Source: Sporosarcina cascadiensis (GTDB lineage Bacteria > Bacillota > Bacilli > Bacillales_A > Planococcaceae). Taken from it: a stretch of DNA of 64,000 bases. Both the position numbers and the translations under genes were made by a program. Under the pieces are notes generated by a model, which did not search any database, was not told the origin of the DNA, and was given only the letters and a program-made list of their open reading frames with translations. Shown one piece after another: positions 41,384 to 49,024 of the stretch (position 1 is the first letter of the stretch; each line of letters starts with the position of its first letter). The stretch lies in NCBI RefSeq assembly GCF_009650995.1, contig NZ_WHVV01000003.1, positions 124,001-188,000 on the forward strand, given 5' to 3'.

Positions 41384-43804
41384 TCAACTCCGATAAGGCA
41401 TATAAGGCTGCAATGGCGTATTAATCACCGACAGAGGAATCTCAACTCTTTCTCCAATCTGCAGTTCATAAGGAGAGGATTTGCGGTTGGCTGCGAGCAG
41501 TTCGCTGCTAGTCAGTCCGTATTGCTTTGCTATGCTCTCCACAGTATCTTCGCTGTCCACCTCATGAACATTGCGGATTTTCTCTACTATGCAGGCAGAT
41601 TGTTTAAAGGTCGGTTGTTTAGACAGCGGATCGACGAAATCGATCGTCAGTTCATTCGCGGCCTCTTTTTTATCCAAGTTGCCGAAATGAAACGGTACAA
41701 AGACGAGTCCTTTCTGTACGGTCTTGCCGATACGGGCAGGCACCTCAATTTCTCCGCGCGGTGTGGTGATGCGCACAACTTCTCCCTCAATGATGTCCAT
41801 TCGTTCGGCGTCATCTGCATGCACTTCAACGTAAGCATGCTGCGCTGCCATATGAAGCATCGGAGAACGAGCTGTTTTGGTGCGTGTATGCCAATGCCAG
41901 ACGAGCCGGCCGGTTGTCAGCCACATTGGATATTCGCTGTTCGGTTCTTCATAAGGGGGCAGATATCTCGTCGGGTGCAAGATCGCTCTGCCGTCCGCAC
42001 CGATATTCTCGAATTCTTCCTTCGTGTGCGCCCTGCCTGTAAACTGGTCTTTTCCGAATGTCTGTGCATCGTCAGGGGTCGTATGGAAGGTGAAATCCGA
42101 ATAAAGCCGGGTGGTGCCTGTGGAATCTTCCGTTGGGGCAGGCCAGCGCATGCCGTTAAGTTTTTCTAATTTTTCATATGTCATGCCAGTCATATCGCAA
42201 GGACGGCCTTTGGAAACGACTTTCCACTCTTCAAAGGCTTCTTGCGGTGTAGAATATTGAATTAATGGATTGCCGTCTTTGTCCTGGAAATCCATTCTCT
42301 TTGCAAAATCAAGAAGCACTTCAAAATCGGACTTGACTCCCTCTGGCGGCTCCACGGCTTTGCGCAGTATATTAATCGTACGGTCGGCATTTTCCATCGT
42401 ACCTTCTTTTTCACCCCAAAGTGCAACGGGCAGCATGACGTCTGCAATTGCCGATGTTTCAGTCAAGAAGGGATCTTGAACGACTACAAACGTCTTTTCC
42501 AATGCTTTGCGTGCACGTTTCCGGTTAGGAAGAGAGACGAGTGGATTAGTCCCAATATTCCAGAACAGACCGATTTCGTCTTGTTCGATCATCGCTATAA
42601 TATCTTCAATACCTTTTTCAGGTCCTGCAGGCAAGTTTTTGGCTTCGACGTTCCAGAGTTCTGCCATTTCTTCTATATGCTTAGGATTCATTGGGTTTCG
42701 ATGTGCCGGATAGGTGCCGACACCGCCTGCTGTCCGGTTTGCTGATGAACTCGGCTGGCCTGCCATATGGAGTGGGCCGCTTCCCGGCTTGCCGATCAAT
42801 CCGCGGATCAAATGAAGATTGTTCACGGCCACGCAAGCTGTCGTTGCTTCGGCACTCTGATAGACTCCTTGCAGAGTAGTCGTGACCAGAGTTGGCGTTT
42901 CGGCGAGGGCCTCAACAGCAACAGTCAGGGTTTCCAATGGAATACCGGTCAGCTCCGCCGTTTTTTCGAGCGTCCAATCCTCCACGGAATCTTTCATTTT
43001 GTCATAGCCGACTGTATAATTTTCAATGAATTCCCGATCGACCGCGCCTTTCTGGATCACCTCTCGAACAATGCCGTTATAAAGCGGCACATTGGTTGCC
43101 GGCTTTAATTGCAAATGAAGATCCGCTTCTTTTGCCGTCAATGTCTCTCTTGGATCAATTACAATCAGATACGGCTTGCCCGTGCGTTTTTTGCGCTCCA
43201 TAATTCGTTCAAAAAATACAGTCCCTGTCTCTGCTGGGTTATGACCGAATAATACTAAAGTATCCGTTTCATCCACATCAGCATAAGAGGCAGGCGTGCC
43301 GTCCGCGCCAAACGACTGTAGTAAGCAGAATTCTGTGGTCGCTGTACAGAGCCGAGTATTCGCATCGAGCAAATGTGTCTGCAGTCCGGCTCTTCCTATT
43401 TTGGCAATCGAATAATAGTCTTCCAGAAATCCCTGTCCAGTCGAATAAATACTGACACTGTTAGGACCTAGCTTGTCAATCGTCTGCTTCGCTTTTTCTG
43501 CAATTAAGCTCATCGCATCGTCCCAGGAAGCCGGCTGCAGTTCGCCGGCTTCGTTGCGGATCATCGGCGTCAGCAAACGGTCAGGCGCGTTATTCGCATG
43601 CCACTGGTTCTCTCCTTTAGGGCCCAGTCTGCCTCGGTTGATCGAATGCCCAGCATTTCCTTTGATGCCGACAATCTTGTCATCTTTAACGCCAATATAG
43701 CAGCCGCAGCCAATCGAACAAATATTGCATGTGCTGTACACCCAACGTTCTACGTCTCCTTGGCTGTAAATATTCTGGTCAACCCGTTCATTCTCCCAAC
43801 TCAA
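41384..43804 (-). CDS. Molybdopterin oxidoreductase (nitrate reductase/formate dehydrogenase-like) with LysM-like C-terminus
   Basis: 806 residues, no Tat signal, so cytosolic. DMSO-reductase-family order: N-terminal iron-sulfur motif CNICSIGCGCYIGV, then the segment NRGRLGPKGENQWHAN, where the usual fourth Cys (G-x-L-C-x-K-G) is Gly; bis-MGD domain with DANTRLCTATTEFC (probable Mo-ligand Cys), LFGHNPAETG, PNRKRARKALEKTFVVVQDPF, TSAIADVMLP; and the C-terminal molydopterin dinucleotide domain (PMWLTTGRLVWHWHTRTKT, KGLVFVPFHFG). The last ~60 residues (DSEDTVESIAKQYGLTSSEL followed by LAANR ... LQIGERVEIP) look like a LysM domain, odd for a cytosolic enzyme. It resembles the assimilatory nitrate reductase NasC branch. 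Third gene of a minus-strand operon; substrate and electron partner unknown. Confidence 0.85.
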   Translation of the reverse strand: MSWENERVDQNIYSQGDVERWVYSTCNICSIGCGCYIGVKDDKIVGIKGNAGHSINRGRLGPKGENQWHANNAPDRLLTPMIRNEAGELQPASWDDAMSLIAEKAKQTIDKLGPNSVSIYSTGQGFLEDYYSIAKIGRAGLQTHLLDANTRLCTATTEFCLLQSFGADGTPASYADVDETDTLVLFGHNPAETGTVFFERIMERKKRTGKPYLIVIDPRETLTAKEADLHLQLKPATNVPLYNGIVREVIQKGAVDREFIENYTVGYDKMKDSVEDWTLEKTAELTGIPLETLTVAVEALAETPTLVTTTLQGVYQSAEATTACVAVNNLHLIRGLIGKPGSGPLHMAGQPSSSANRTAGGVGTYPAHRNPMNPKHIEEMAELWNVEAKNLPAGPEKGIEDIIAMIEQDEIGLFWNIGTNPLVSLPNRKRARKALEKTFVVVQDPFLTETSAIADVMLPVALWGEKEGTMENADRTINILRKAVEPPEGVKSDFEVLLDFAKRMDFQDKDGNPLIQYSTPQEAFEEWKVVSKGRPCDMTGMTYEKLEKLNGMRWPAPTEDSTGTTRLYSDFTFHTTPDDAQTFGKDQFTGRAHTKEEFENIGADGRAILHPTRYLPPYEEPNSEYPMWLTTGRLVWHWHTRTKTARSPMLHMAAQHAYVEVHADDAERMDIIEGEVVRITTPRGEIEVPARIGKTVQKGLVFVPFHFGNLDKKEAANELTIDFVDPLSKQPTFKQSACIVEKIRNVHEVDSEDTVESIAKQYGLTSSELLAANRKSSPYELQIGERVEIPLSVINTPLQPYMPYRS

Positions 43805-43823
43805 AAAAATCCCTCCTCTATGG

Positions 43824-44246
43824 TCATGCAGGCAAGTAAAAGGTAGATATTACATACTTGACCTTAGCAAATCCGTAAACGCTTTCCATTTCATTCGCAG
43901 CTTCGTCAAATGAATTCTTCATCTGATCCATTGCTATTTTGACATCGGGCACAATAGCTTTTGACGGCAGTTTCATCCAATCCACTGCACGAGTCCATGA
44001 TTGAAAAAAGGAATTAGCCATTTCATTTGCATGGTAGGCTATTGAGCAGTCATTTTTAAAAGACTCAATCGGCGGATGGTCTTCCTTCTGACGCAGGACA
44101 TACAGAAGTGACAGAAGAGCTTCCTGCTGCTTCTGCAAGGTTTCTTTTAATAAAGTGAGCAATGGATGGTCGTACAGCTGAATTTTCTCTATTGCCTGAT
44201 CAGAAGCTTGAGAGGCACGCGTGAATAGTAGTTCTAAATCGGTCAT
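43824..44246 (-). CDS. Hypothetical helical protein in the molybdoenzyme operon
   Basis: About 140 residues; AGGAGGG lies 10 bases before the ATG at 44246 (7 before an in-frame TTG at 44249). Predicted all-helical and soluble (LFTRASQASDQAIEKIQLYD, LKETLQKQQEALLSLLYVLR, FFQSWTRAVDWMKLPSKAIV). It ends 19 bp before the oxidoreductase start. In position it is like the small DUF1641-type partners of B. subtilis YjgC-type oxidoreductases, but the sequence is not similar as far as I can see. It could be a dedicated chaperone for cofactor insertion. Function unknown. Confidence 0.65.
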   Translation of the reverse strand: MTDLELLFTRASQASDQAIEKIQLYDHPLLTLLKETLQKQQEALLSLLYVLRQKEDHPPIESFKNDCSIAYHANEMANSFFQSWTRAVDWMKLPSKAIVPDVKIAMDQMKNSFDEAANEMESVYGFAKVKYVISTFYLPA

Positions 44247-44344
44247 CAACTTTTATCCCTCCTCTAATTTCACAATTACTTTCCTGTTTTCCCATAAAAT
44301 GCTCTCCTAAACTAGTGTTCTGAATACCCCGAATTAAGTGCGGG

Positions 44345-45379
44345 CTATTTATTCGCAGTTTTTTGATATATATGATGTAGCATTCCGAAAAAGGCTAGCA
44401 TCCATGTCGCTAATGCAATATAAAACATGATCTTCGGGATGATCAATAAAAAAGGAAGTTGCAGTGCTTTAGATAGTTGGAATGTACCTGCCACGTACAT
44501 GGAAAGCGGGAAGACCATTCCCCATATTTGCGGGTCATAGCTGAGCGGATAATGGTGGTAGAAGTAACGCCATAACATCAAAATGAAAAGCAGCGGAATC
44601 CACCAAGTGCCTGTAATCCAGAAGAACAGAGTAAAACCCTTTAAAAAAGGAGTAATTTCCTGCAGCATGGGCCAATACTTGGCATGCAGAATTAGCATGG
44701 AGCCTGCCAGCGTAGTAATTGCCACAGCCCCCATATTGATCCAGTAAGGCGGGGACAGAGCGGCGTACTTGAGGTCTACAAATGTGAAACGATAAAAGAT
44801 CAGCGTGATGATGTTTAAATAAAGCATACACCCAAGAAAATACATACACAGCGTGGAAAACAACACGATAGTACGTCCTGATACCAAATGAGGAGAAAGA
44901 AGAGTTCCCAGAATCGATATGGACTGAGTGGCAACAGCGGCAATTAGCCAGGCACCGTTAATTCCCTGAGCTATAGCAGGTTTGTTCTTACGTATGGTGA
45001 CAGCCGTGAAAAAAGTATACATAATAACGATCCATAGAAAGATCGCGAGCACCCACAGCCAGACGGCAATCCGGTGATGACCTCCGATAATGATTAATTG
45101 GCTGCCGAACATAGCCGTTCCTGCTATCAAGGTAAAAAAACTGGGTCCAAGCTTATGGCTGATTAAGTCCTTGCAAAAATCTGGAAAGTAAAAAAATAAA
45201 CGAATCAATGTAAGGAACCAAAGTACGATGAATGCTGCAATATTGACGGCCAGAAAGAGTTTTGAAATGAATACCATCTTCAACAAAAAGGAACTAATCG
45301 ACAGCGCACCTGTTGCCATGATCAAGGCAAAATACCCCGGAAACAGATTCTGCGCTTGTTTTTTCAGTAGGGTAAACAT
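44345..45379 (-). CDS. TDT family transporter (SLAC1/TehA-like anion channel)
   Basis: 344 residues with about ten membrane helices, matching the tellurite-resistance/dicarboxylate transporter (TDT, SLAC1/TehA/Mae1) family: FPGYFALIMATGALSISSF (family start PGYFAxxMATG), GPSFFTLIAGTAMFG, GAWLIAAVATQSIS, and PQIWGMVFPLSMYVAGTFQL, the last matching the WWxxxFPxGxY signature. Members are anion channels or malate/sulfite/nitrate transporters. It is first in an operon with the molybdoenzyme, which suggests it moves a substrate or product (for example nitrate or nitrite) of that enzyme; this is inference. AAGGAGTG ribosome binding site. Confidence 0.85.
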   Translation of the reverse strand: MFTLLKKQAQNLFPGYFALIMATGALSISSFLLKMVFISKLFLAVNIAAFIVLWFLTLIRLFFYFPDFCKDLISHKLGPSFFTLIAGTAMFGSQLIIIGGHHRIAVWLWVLAIFLWIVIMYTFFTAVTIRKNKPAIAQGINGAWLIAAVATQSISILGTLLSPHLVSGRTIVLFSTLCMYFLGCMLYLNIITLIFYRFTFVDLKYAALSPPYWINMGAVAITTLAGSMLILHAKYWPMLQEITPFLKGFTLFFWITGTWWIPLLFILMLWRYFYHHYPLSYDPQIWGMVFPLSMYVAGTFQLSKALQLPFLLIIPKIMFYIALATWMLAFFGMLHHIYQKTANK

Positions 45380-45489
45380 ACTTTCACTCCTTATTCGTGG
45401 TGCCTGCGCATAAAACTAACACAGATACTACAGAATACCCGTCTTGGGACATAGGAAAACCGAGTCGAGTAGGTGCCAACAGCCCAATA
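45380..45489. other. Upstream region of the transporter operon, with a partial repeat
   Basis: Contains a left-end fragment of the palindromic repeat (gtgcctgcgcataaaac, from 45399) immediately before the transporter gene's start region and a second unrelated stretch. No gene. Confidence 0.45.
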
Positions 45490-45585
45490 GGTGCCTGTGC
45501 GCTAAACAATCCTGTTAATTTAAACATTCACGATTATTTGAACAAACATGAAAGGGTGAACTTACATGTTTGTTTCGTGCACAGC
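45490..45585 (+). repeat. Palindromic repeat, full-length copy
   Basis: gtgcctgtgcgctaaacaat ... gtttgtttcgtgcacag. About 90 bp to the left of the IS1111-type element. Confidence 0.82.
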
Positions 45586-45674
45586 GTTTAATGTGAAATA
45601 AGTCAAGTCCCACATTTCACGTATTTTGACCGCACGAAACCAAAGCTTCAAAGTACCATTTTTTTGAAACTCAA

Positions 45675-45689
45675 CAATCACAGAACTTC
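45675..45689 (+). repeat. Subterminal inverted repeat, 3' side of the transposase
   Basis: CAATCACAGAACTTC, complementary to 47357-47371. Confidence 0.85.
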
Positions 45690-45928
45690 TATCAGGGGCG
45701 TCTTTCCGTAGCGGGAAAGGTCTTGTATTTTCATTCCACAGGGATACATCCTATTAAATTCAAACTCTTTTCTTTCACGTTTTATCCGTATTTGTGGAAC
45801 AAGACCCATAACGCTGTGCAACGAGGTCCAGATGGCCTCAGGCACCTCTTCCTATGTGGCCTCCGCTCCGGAAAGACGCCTGTTTTTATTCTCCATGACC
45901 AATCAACGAGTGGCGGATATTGCTTGGA
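45690..45928 (-). ncRNA. Candidate bridge RNA / seekRNA region of the IS1111-type element
   Basis: Non-coding stretch between the transposase stop and its 3' inverted repeat. In IS1111 elements the guide RNA (bridge RNA or seekRNA) is encoded here, downstream of the transposase and in the same direction. The sequence contains inverted segments (for example ctttccgtagcgggaaag at 45701-45718, and cgctccggaaagacg) consistent with structured RNA. Guide loops matching the flanks were not identified by eye. Confidence 0.45.
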
Positions 45929-47332
45929 TTACTGTATGACAAACCGATCGTAAAATAGAGCTTGTTTCGCTTGATTTCGCAGCTTGCCGGCGATCACTTT
46001 CTGCAGCACATAGTCCGGCTGCTGACTTTGGTAGAGCGTCTGCTGTTTCCGCATCGCATAGGCGAGACGCAGGATTCGATTGCCGATCGCAATGAAGGCT
46101 TGGCCCGTCAACTTTCCCCGTTCCTTCAGCCGTTGGTAATGCGCATTCATTTCAGGATTGAAGAGGGCGGTACATTTGCCCGCCTGATAGACCACACTTC
46201 GAAAGGGAGCCCGCACCTGTTTGGAGATCGCAAAGTGGCTGGCCGCCTTGCCCCCTGACTGCTTGACGACCGGATTGGTGCCGGCCATTTTGATGAGTTG
46301 GCTGGCACTTGTGAAGGCCTCCAGATCCCCCATCTCCGCCGTCAGTTCTGCCGCCAGGGTCACACCAATGCCGGGTATACTCAGCAGGATGCCCCCATCG
46401 GTCAGAAGAAGCAGGTGTTCAATGACTTCCTCCAGCTCCGCAATCTGTCGCCGGATAAGTTCGTATTCATCCAGCTTCAACCGGAGGAGGAGCAGTTCAC
46501 TGGTCAGTGCTTCCTTCGGCTTGGAGATGCTTTCCTCGGCATAGGTCAACAGTCGTTCAATGGCTGTCTGACGCAACTTTAGGTTGTGGGTTTTCGACAG
46601 GTTTCTCAGCCCTTCCTGCCCCAATGCGAGGATATCCGAAGGATGTGGATAATGTTTCATCAAGAAGAGGGAGGTTTTGGACGTGAACTCATCGAACACC
46701 TTGACGAGCTGGTTTTTCCCGTCCCTCCGTACATTTTTCCCTTGGAATTCACGGAAGATATGATCCATATACAGTCGGATCCGGTTAATACAACGGGTCT
46801 GTTCATCCACCATCCTTCGTCTCGCGCGGGTCAGTGTCTGCAGCTGTTCCAGATCCTCCCGCTTCTTTCGGCTGGTCTCTCCGTGCCCCTGCAGGAGGGT
46901 CTGCACAATGGCATTCAGATCCACCCGGTCGGTCTTCGAATAATTTAACAGCTTTCTCCGTTCCTCTGCGGTGGTCGCTGCGTTCACCACACGAACCAGG
47001 TACCCTTCTTCATCACATACCCGCACCAAATCCTCATAGTAATGAGCAGTGGTCTCAATCCCTAAAATGACATCCGTTAACTGATAGGCTTCACGTGTCC
47101 GGTCAATCTCTGTCTTCAACACCTGGAACCCGGTAGAAGATCCATCGAATTCAAAGGGCCCTTTCAAAATATCTCCATAGATCGTACAGATAATGGCCGT
47201 GTTCACATACTTCGCTGCGTCTACAGCGACGATACAATAGTGATCCGCCTCTCTACTGCGCATGAGGCGACTCCAATTACTTCCGTTTCTCCCGTGAATA
47301 TGGTTTAATGTCGGTATAACCATTGTTTTCAT
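45929..47332 (-). CDS. IS110/IS1111 family DEDD transposase
   Basis: 467 residues. N-terminal RuvC-like DEDD domain: VAVDAAKYVNTAIIC (Asp), LGIETTAHYYEDL (Glu), SKTDRVDLNAIVQ (Asp-x2-Asp) and a central coiled coil. C-terminal Transposase_20 domain: LLSIPGIGVTLAAELTAEMG, then FTSASQLIKMAGTNPVVKQS (with the catalytic Ser) and GKAASHFAISKQ. IS110 enzymes recombine DNA guided by an element-encoded RNA. Length is somewhat above the usual 400-430, and the frame is complete. It interrupts no visible gene. The ATG follows GAGGAGATG. Confidence 0.95.
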   Translation of the reverse strand: MKTMVIPTLNHIHGRNGSNWSRLMRSREADHYCIVAVDAAKYVNTAIICTIYGDILKGPFEFDGSSTGFQVLKTEIDRTREAYQLTDVILGIETTAHYYEDLVRVCDEEGYLVRVVNAATTAEERRKLLNYSKTDRVDLNAIVQTLLQGHGETSRKKREDLEQLQTLTRARRRMVDEQTRCINRIRLYMDHIFREFQGKNVRRDGKNQLVKVFDEFTSKTSLFLMKHYPHPSDILALGQEGLRNLSKTHNLKLRQTAIERLLTYAEESISKPKEALTSELLLLRLKLDEYELIRRQIAELEEVIEHLLLLTDGGILLSIPGIGVTLAAELTAEMGDLEAFTSASQLIKMAGTNPVVKQSGGKAASHFAISKQVRAPFRSVVYQAGKCTALFNPEMNAHYQRLKERGKLTGQAFIAIGNRILRLAYAMRKQQTLYQSQQPDYVLQKVIAGKLRNQAKQALFYDRFVIQ

Positions 47333-47356
47333 CTCCTCTTTAGTGGGGGGGTTAGG

Positions 47357-47371
47357 GAAGTTCTGTGATTG
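47357..47371 (+). repeat. Subterminal inverted repeat, 5' side of the transposase
   Basis: GAAGTTCTGTGATTG, the exact complement of 45675-45689, 24 bases upstream of the transposase start. Confidence 0.85.
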
Positions 47372-47435
47372 GTACTCTCCTATACCCTGAAAACAATGGT
47401 TTCTTTGCGTTTCGGTCTATCTATTTAATATAATA

Positions 47436-47522
47436 GGCACCAAAAAAAATACCTGTACGAAGTATTCCAAGTTGTTTGAAATTCGATTGCTCAAACAATT
47501 GGTGTACTTTTATACAGGCACC
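47436..47522. repeat. Variant palindromic repeat
   Basis: Begins ggcaccaaaaaaaatacctgtacgaag and ends tatacaggcacc. Inner ccaagttgtttga pairs with tcaaacaattgg (one bulge), outer cctgta with tacagg. Read on the minus strand it is followed by eight T, so it probably terminates the hydroxylase gene that ends at 47529. Confidence 0.6.
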
Positions 47523-47528
47523 CTTAGA

Positions 47529-48164
47529 TTACGTAACTCGTTGTTTTCTCATCCATTGCGTTGCGACCCATTTTTCTCCTTCAATAACGGGTGCACCGCC
47601 GTGTAAAGTTAAATCATTCAGCATTTGGTTGCTGTAGAAATACTCGAAGTAGACGGCCATGCCTTTTCGGGGCGTGACAGAAAACTTCAGAAGCGGGAAG
47701 AAGGTTTCTCCGCCTTGTTCCACGTCATTTAAGTAAATCACCAGCGTGCTGATTCGATTATTTGCTACGTTACTTTCAAGTGAAAAGAAATCATGATGCG
47801 CTCTGTACTGCTGACCGGGAGTATACCGGAGGATCTGAAGTCCTTCTCCGTGTTCGGCAGGTACATCCATAATTGTGGAAATCCGCTTCTTAATTCTTGC
47901 GATCATCAGGTTTTCACTTTCTTCTATAAACATACTGCTGCTTGTTCTCAGCTCATTTTCCTCATGTGTTGTTCCTATTTTTGAACGGGTTACTTTATCT
48001 GCTGCCAGTCGGATGAGCTCATCACACTCTTCCTCACTTAACACATTGTCTAAAACGATGATTAATGGCTCTTCGATTTTTGCGACTATGTCAATCTCTC
48101 GATCAGTCATGATTTTTTTGCCTGCATGATGAAATATCGTTTGCTCTTTATTCTCCGCTATCAA
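47529..48164 (-). CDS. 2-oxoglutarate/Fe(II)-dependent prolyl 4-hydroxylase-like protein
   Basis: About 211 residues from a TTG start at 48164, 7 bases after AGAGGTG; a longer frame from 48203 has no such site. The double-stranded beta-helix core has the iron ligands H-x-D in YRAHHDFF and the distal His in NDLTLHGGAP, with the 2-oxoglutarate Lys in GEKWVATQW. LQILRYTPGQQYRAHHDFF and TLVIYLNDVEQGGETFFP are classic P4H motifs. Size matches Bacillus anthracis-type P4H. Substrate in bacteria is usually a collagen-like protein or elongation factor Tu; no collagen-like gene is in the window. Downstream lies the variant repeat. Confidence 0.93.
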   Translation of the reverse strand: MIAENKEQTIFHHAGKKIMTDREIDIVAKIEEPLIIVLDNVLSEEECDELIRLAADKVTRSKIGTTHEENELRTSSSMFIEESENLMIARIKKRISTIMDVPAEHGEGLQILRYTPGQQYRAHHDFFSLESNVANNRISTLVIYLNDVEQGGETFFPLLKFSVTPRKGMAVYFEYFYSNQMLNDLTLHGGAPVIEGEKWVATQWMRKQRVT

Positions 48165-48530
48165 CTTCGAACACCTCTTTAACTGTGTGATTTTCAAAAC
48201 CAAAACGCTTTTTGTAATGGGTTACAGCTAATAACGGGTACTTTTTAAATTTCACACTTCCTTTTGGAATTAAATTCAATTTATTGTAGCATGCTGAATC
48301 AGAAAACGTGAAATTTGAATGTCTAATAGAAAAATGGTAATTACTCTCTGCAATTCAAGTATTCATGTTTGTTTCGTACACAGGTACCCTTGAATTGACT
48401 GAATTGAGTCAATATACTTCACCTTTGATTTCAGTGGCAAATACATATAAAATAAACTACTGTACATGATTTTTTTGCAGAAAGAAGTATGGACGGACAT
48501 AAAGAATAAATGTTTTAGTGGAGGGTCTTT
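48165..48530. other. Intergenic region with repeat remnant
   Basis: Divergent gap between the hydroxylase and the next gene. It contains the right end of a palindromic repeat at 48361-48389 (attcatgtttgtttcgtaca, then caggtacc). The full left half is not recognisable. No gene. Confidence 0.5.
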
Positions 48531-48794
48531 ATGAATTATAGAGTTATGAACAAACAAGTATTTGATCAAGCACAGCTGCGGTCGGTTTCAGATGTGCCGT
48601 TTACAGAAGAAGAACTTCAAAATGGTATGAAGCTGGCAGTATCCAAGGAAGATGCTGAACTAGCGCTTTACTTGGTAGAAGTGGACGGGCAGAAGAAATT
48701 CGAAGTGCGCTGGGATGATTCGCAGGAGTTTTTCACCGGCTGGTATTCCGCCTGGGAAAACTTCACATGGTGCCTAAGTATTGCAGGCAGCTGA
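48531..48794 (+). CDS. Hypothetical small protein
   Basis: 87 residues, GTGGAGGG ribosome binding site 5 bases before ATG. Soluble, acidic; ends with a Trp/Phe-rich stretch (EVRWDDSQEFFTGWYSAWEN). I do not recognise the family. The N-terminus resembles a degenerate charged helix. Followed by a strong terminator, so expressed alone. Confidence 0.65.
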   Translation: MNYRVMNKQVFDQAQLRSVSDVPFTEEELQNGMKLAVSKEDAELALYLVEVDGQKKFEVRWDDSQEFFTGWYSAWENFTWCLSIAGS

Positions 48795-48844
48795 TTTACA
48801 GACAACTGCGCGCAACGTATTACTTATATAGTTTCAATAAGAGT

Positions 48845-48875
48845 CTCCGCCGGTTGCAAACTGGCGGAGTTTTTG
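48845..48875 (+). terminator. Rho-independent terminator
   Basis: ctccgccggtt with aactggcggag (48859-48869), followed by five T. Confidence 0.9.
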
Positions 48876-49024
48876 CGTTTTTAGATGACAGATAACATAG
48901 CAAGTACTTTACACATAGACGTTTTGCCCCCCGCCATAAGAACGGTTTTGTAAATACGGTCTTTTCTCATCTGCAGTTTTCGCTATAATCAAATCAAAAT
49001 GGTAGTGGCAAAGGAGACAGAGCG

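Larger units (their letters stand above)
45670..47376 (-). mobile_element. IS110 family insertion sequence, IS1111 subgroup
   Basis: A transposase gene (45929-47332) flanked by a perfect 15-bp inverted repeat, CAATCACAGAACTTC at 45675-45689 and its complement at 47357-47371. Such subterminal inverted repeats and a long non-coding end downstream of the transposase (239 bp, against 24 bp upstream) are features of the IS1111 subgroup. IS1111 elements have no target duplications; the true tips lie a few bases outside the repeats and cannot be fixed without an empty site. Other sides: the palindromic repeat ends 90 bp to the left, another repeat variant starts 60 bp to the right. Confidence 0.85.

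Noticed and set aside
45929..47332. Considered whether the IS110-type gene interrupts a host gene
   Set aside because: Left and right flanks are intergenic, with no split reading frame.
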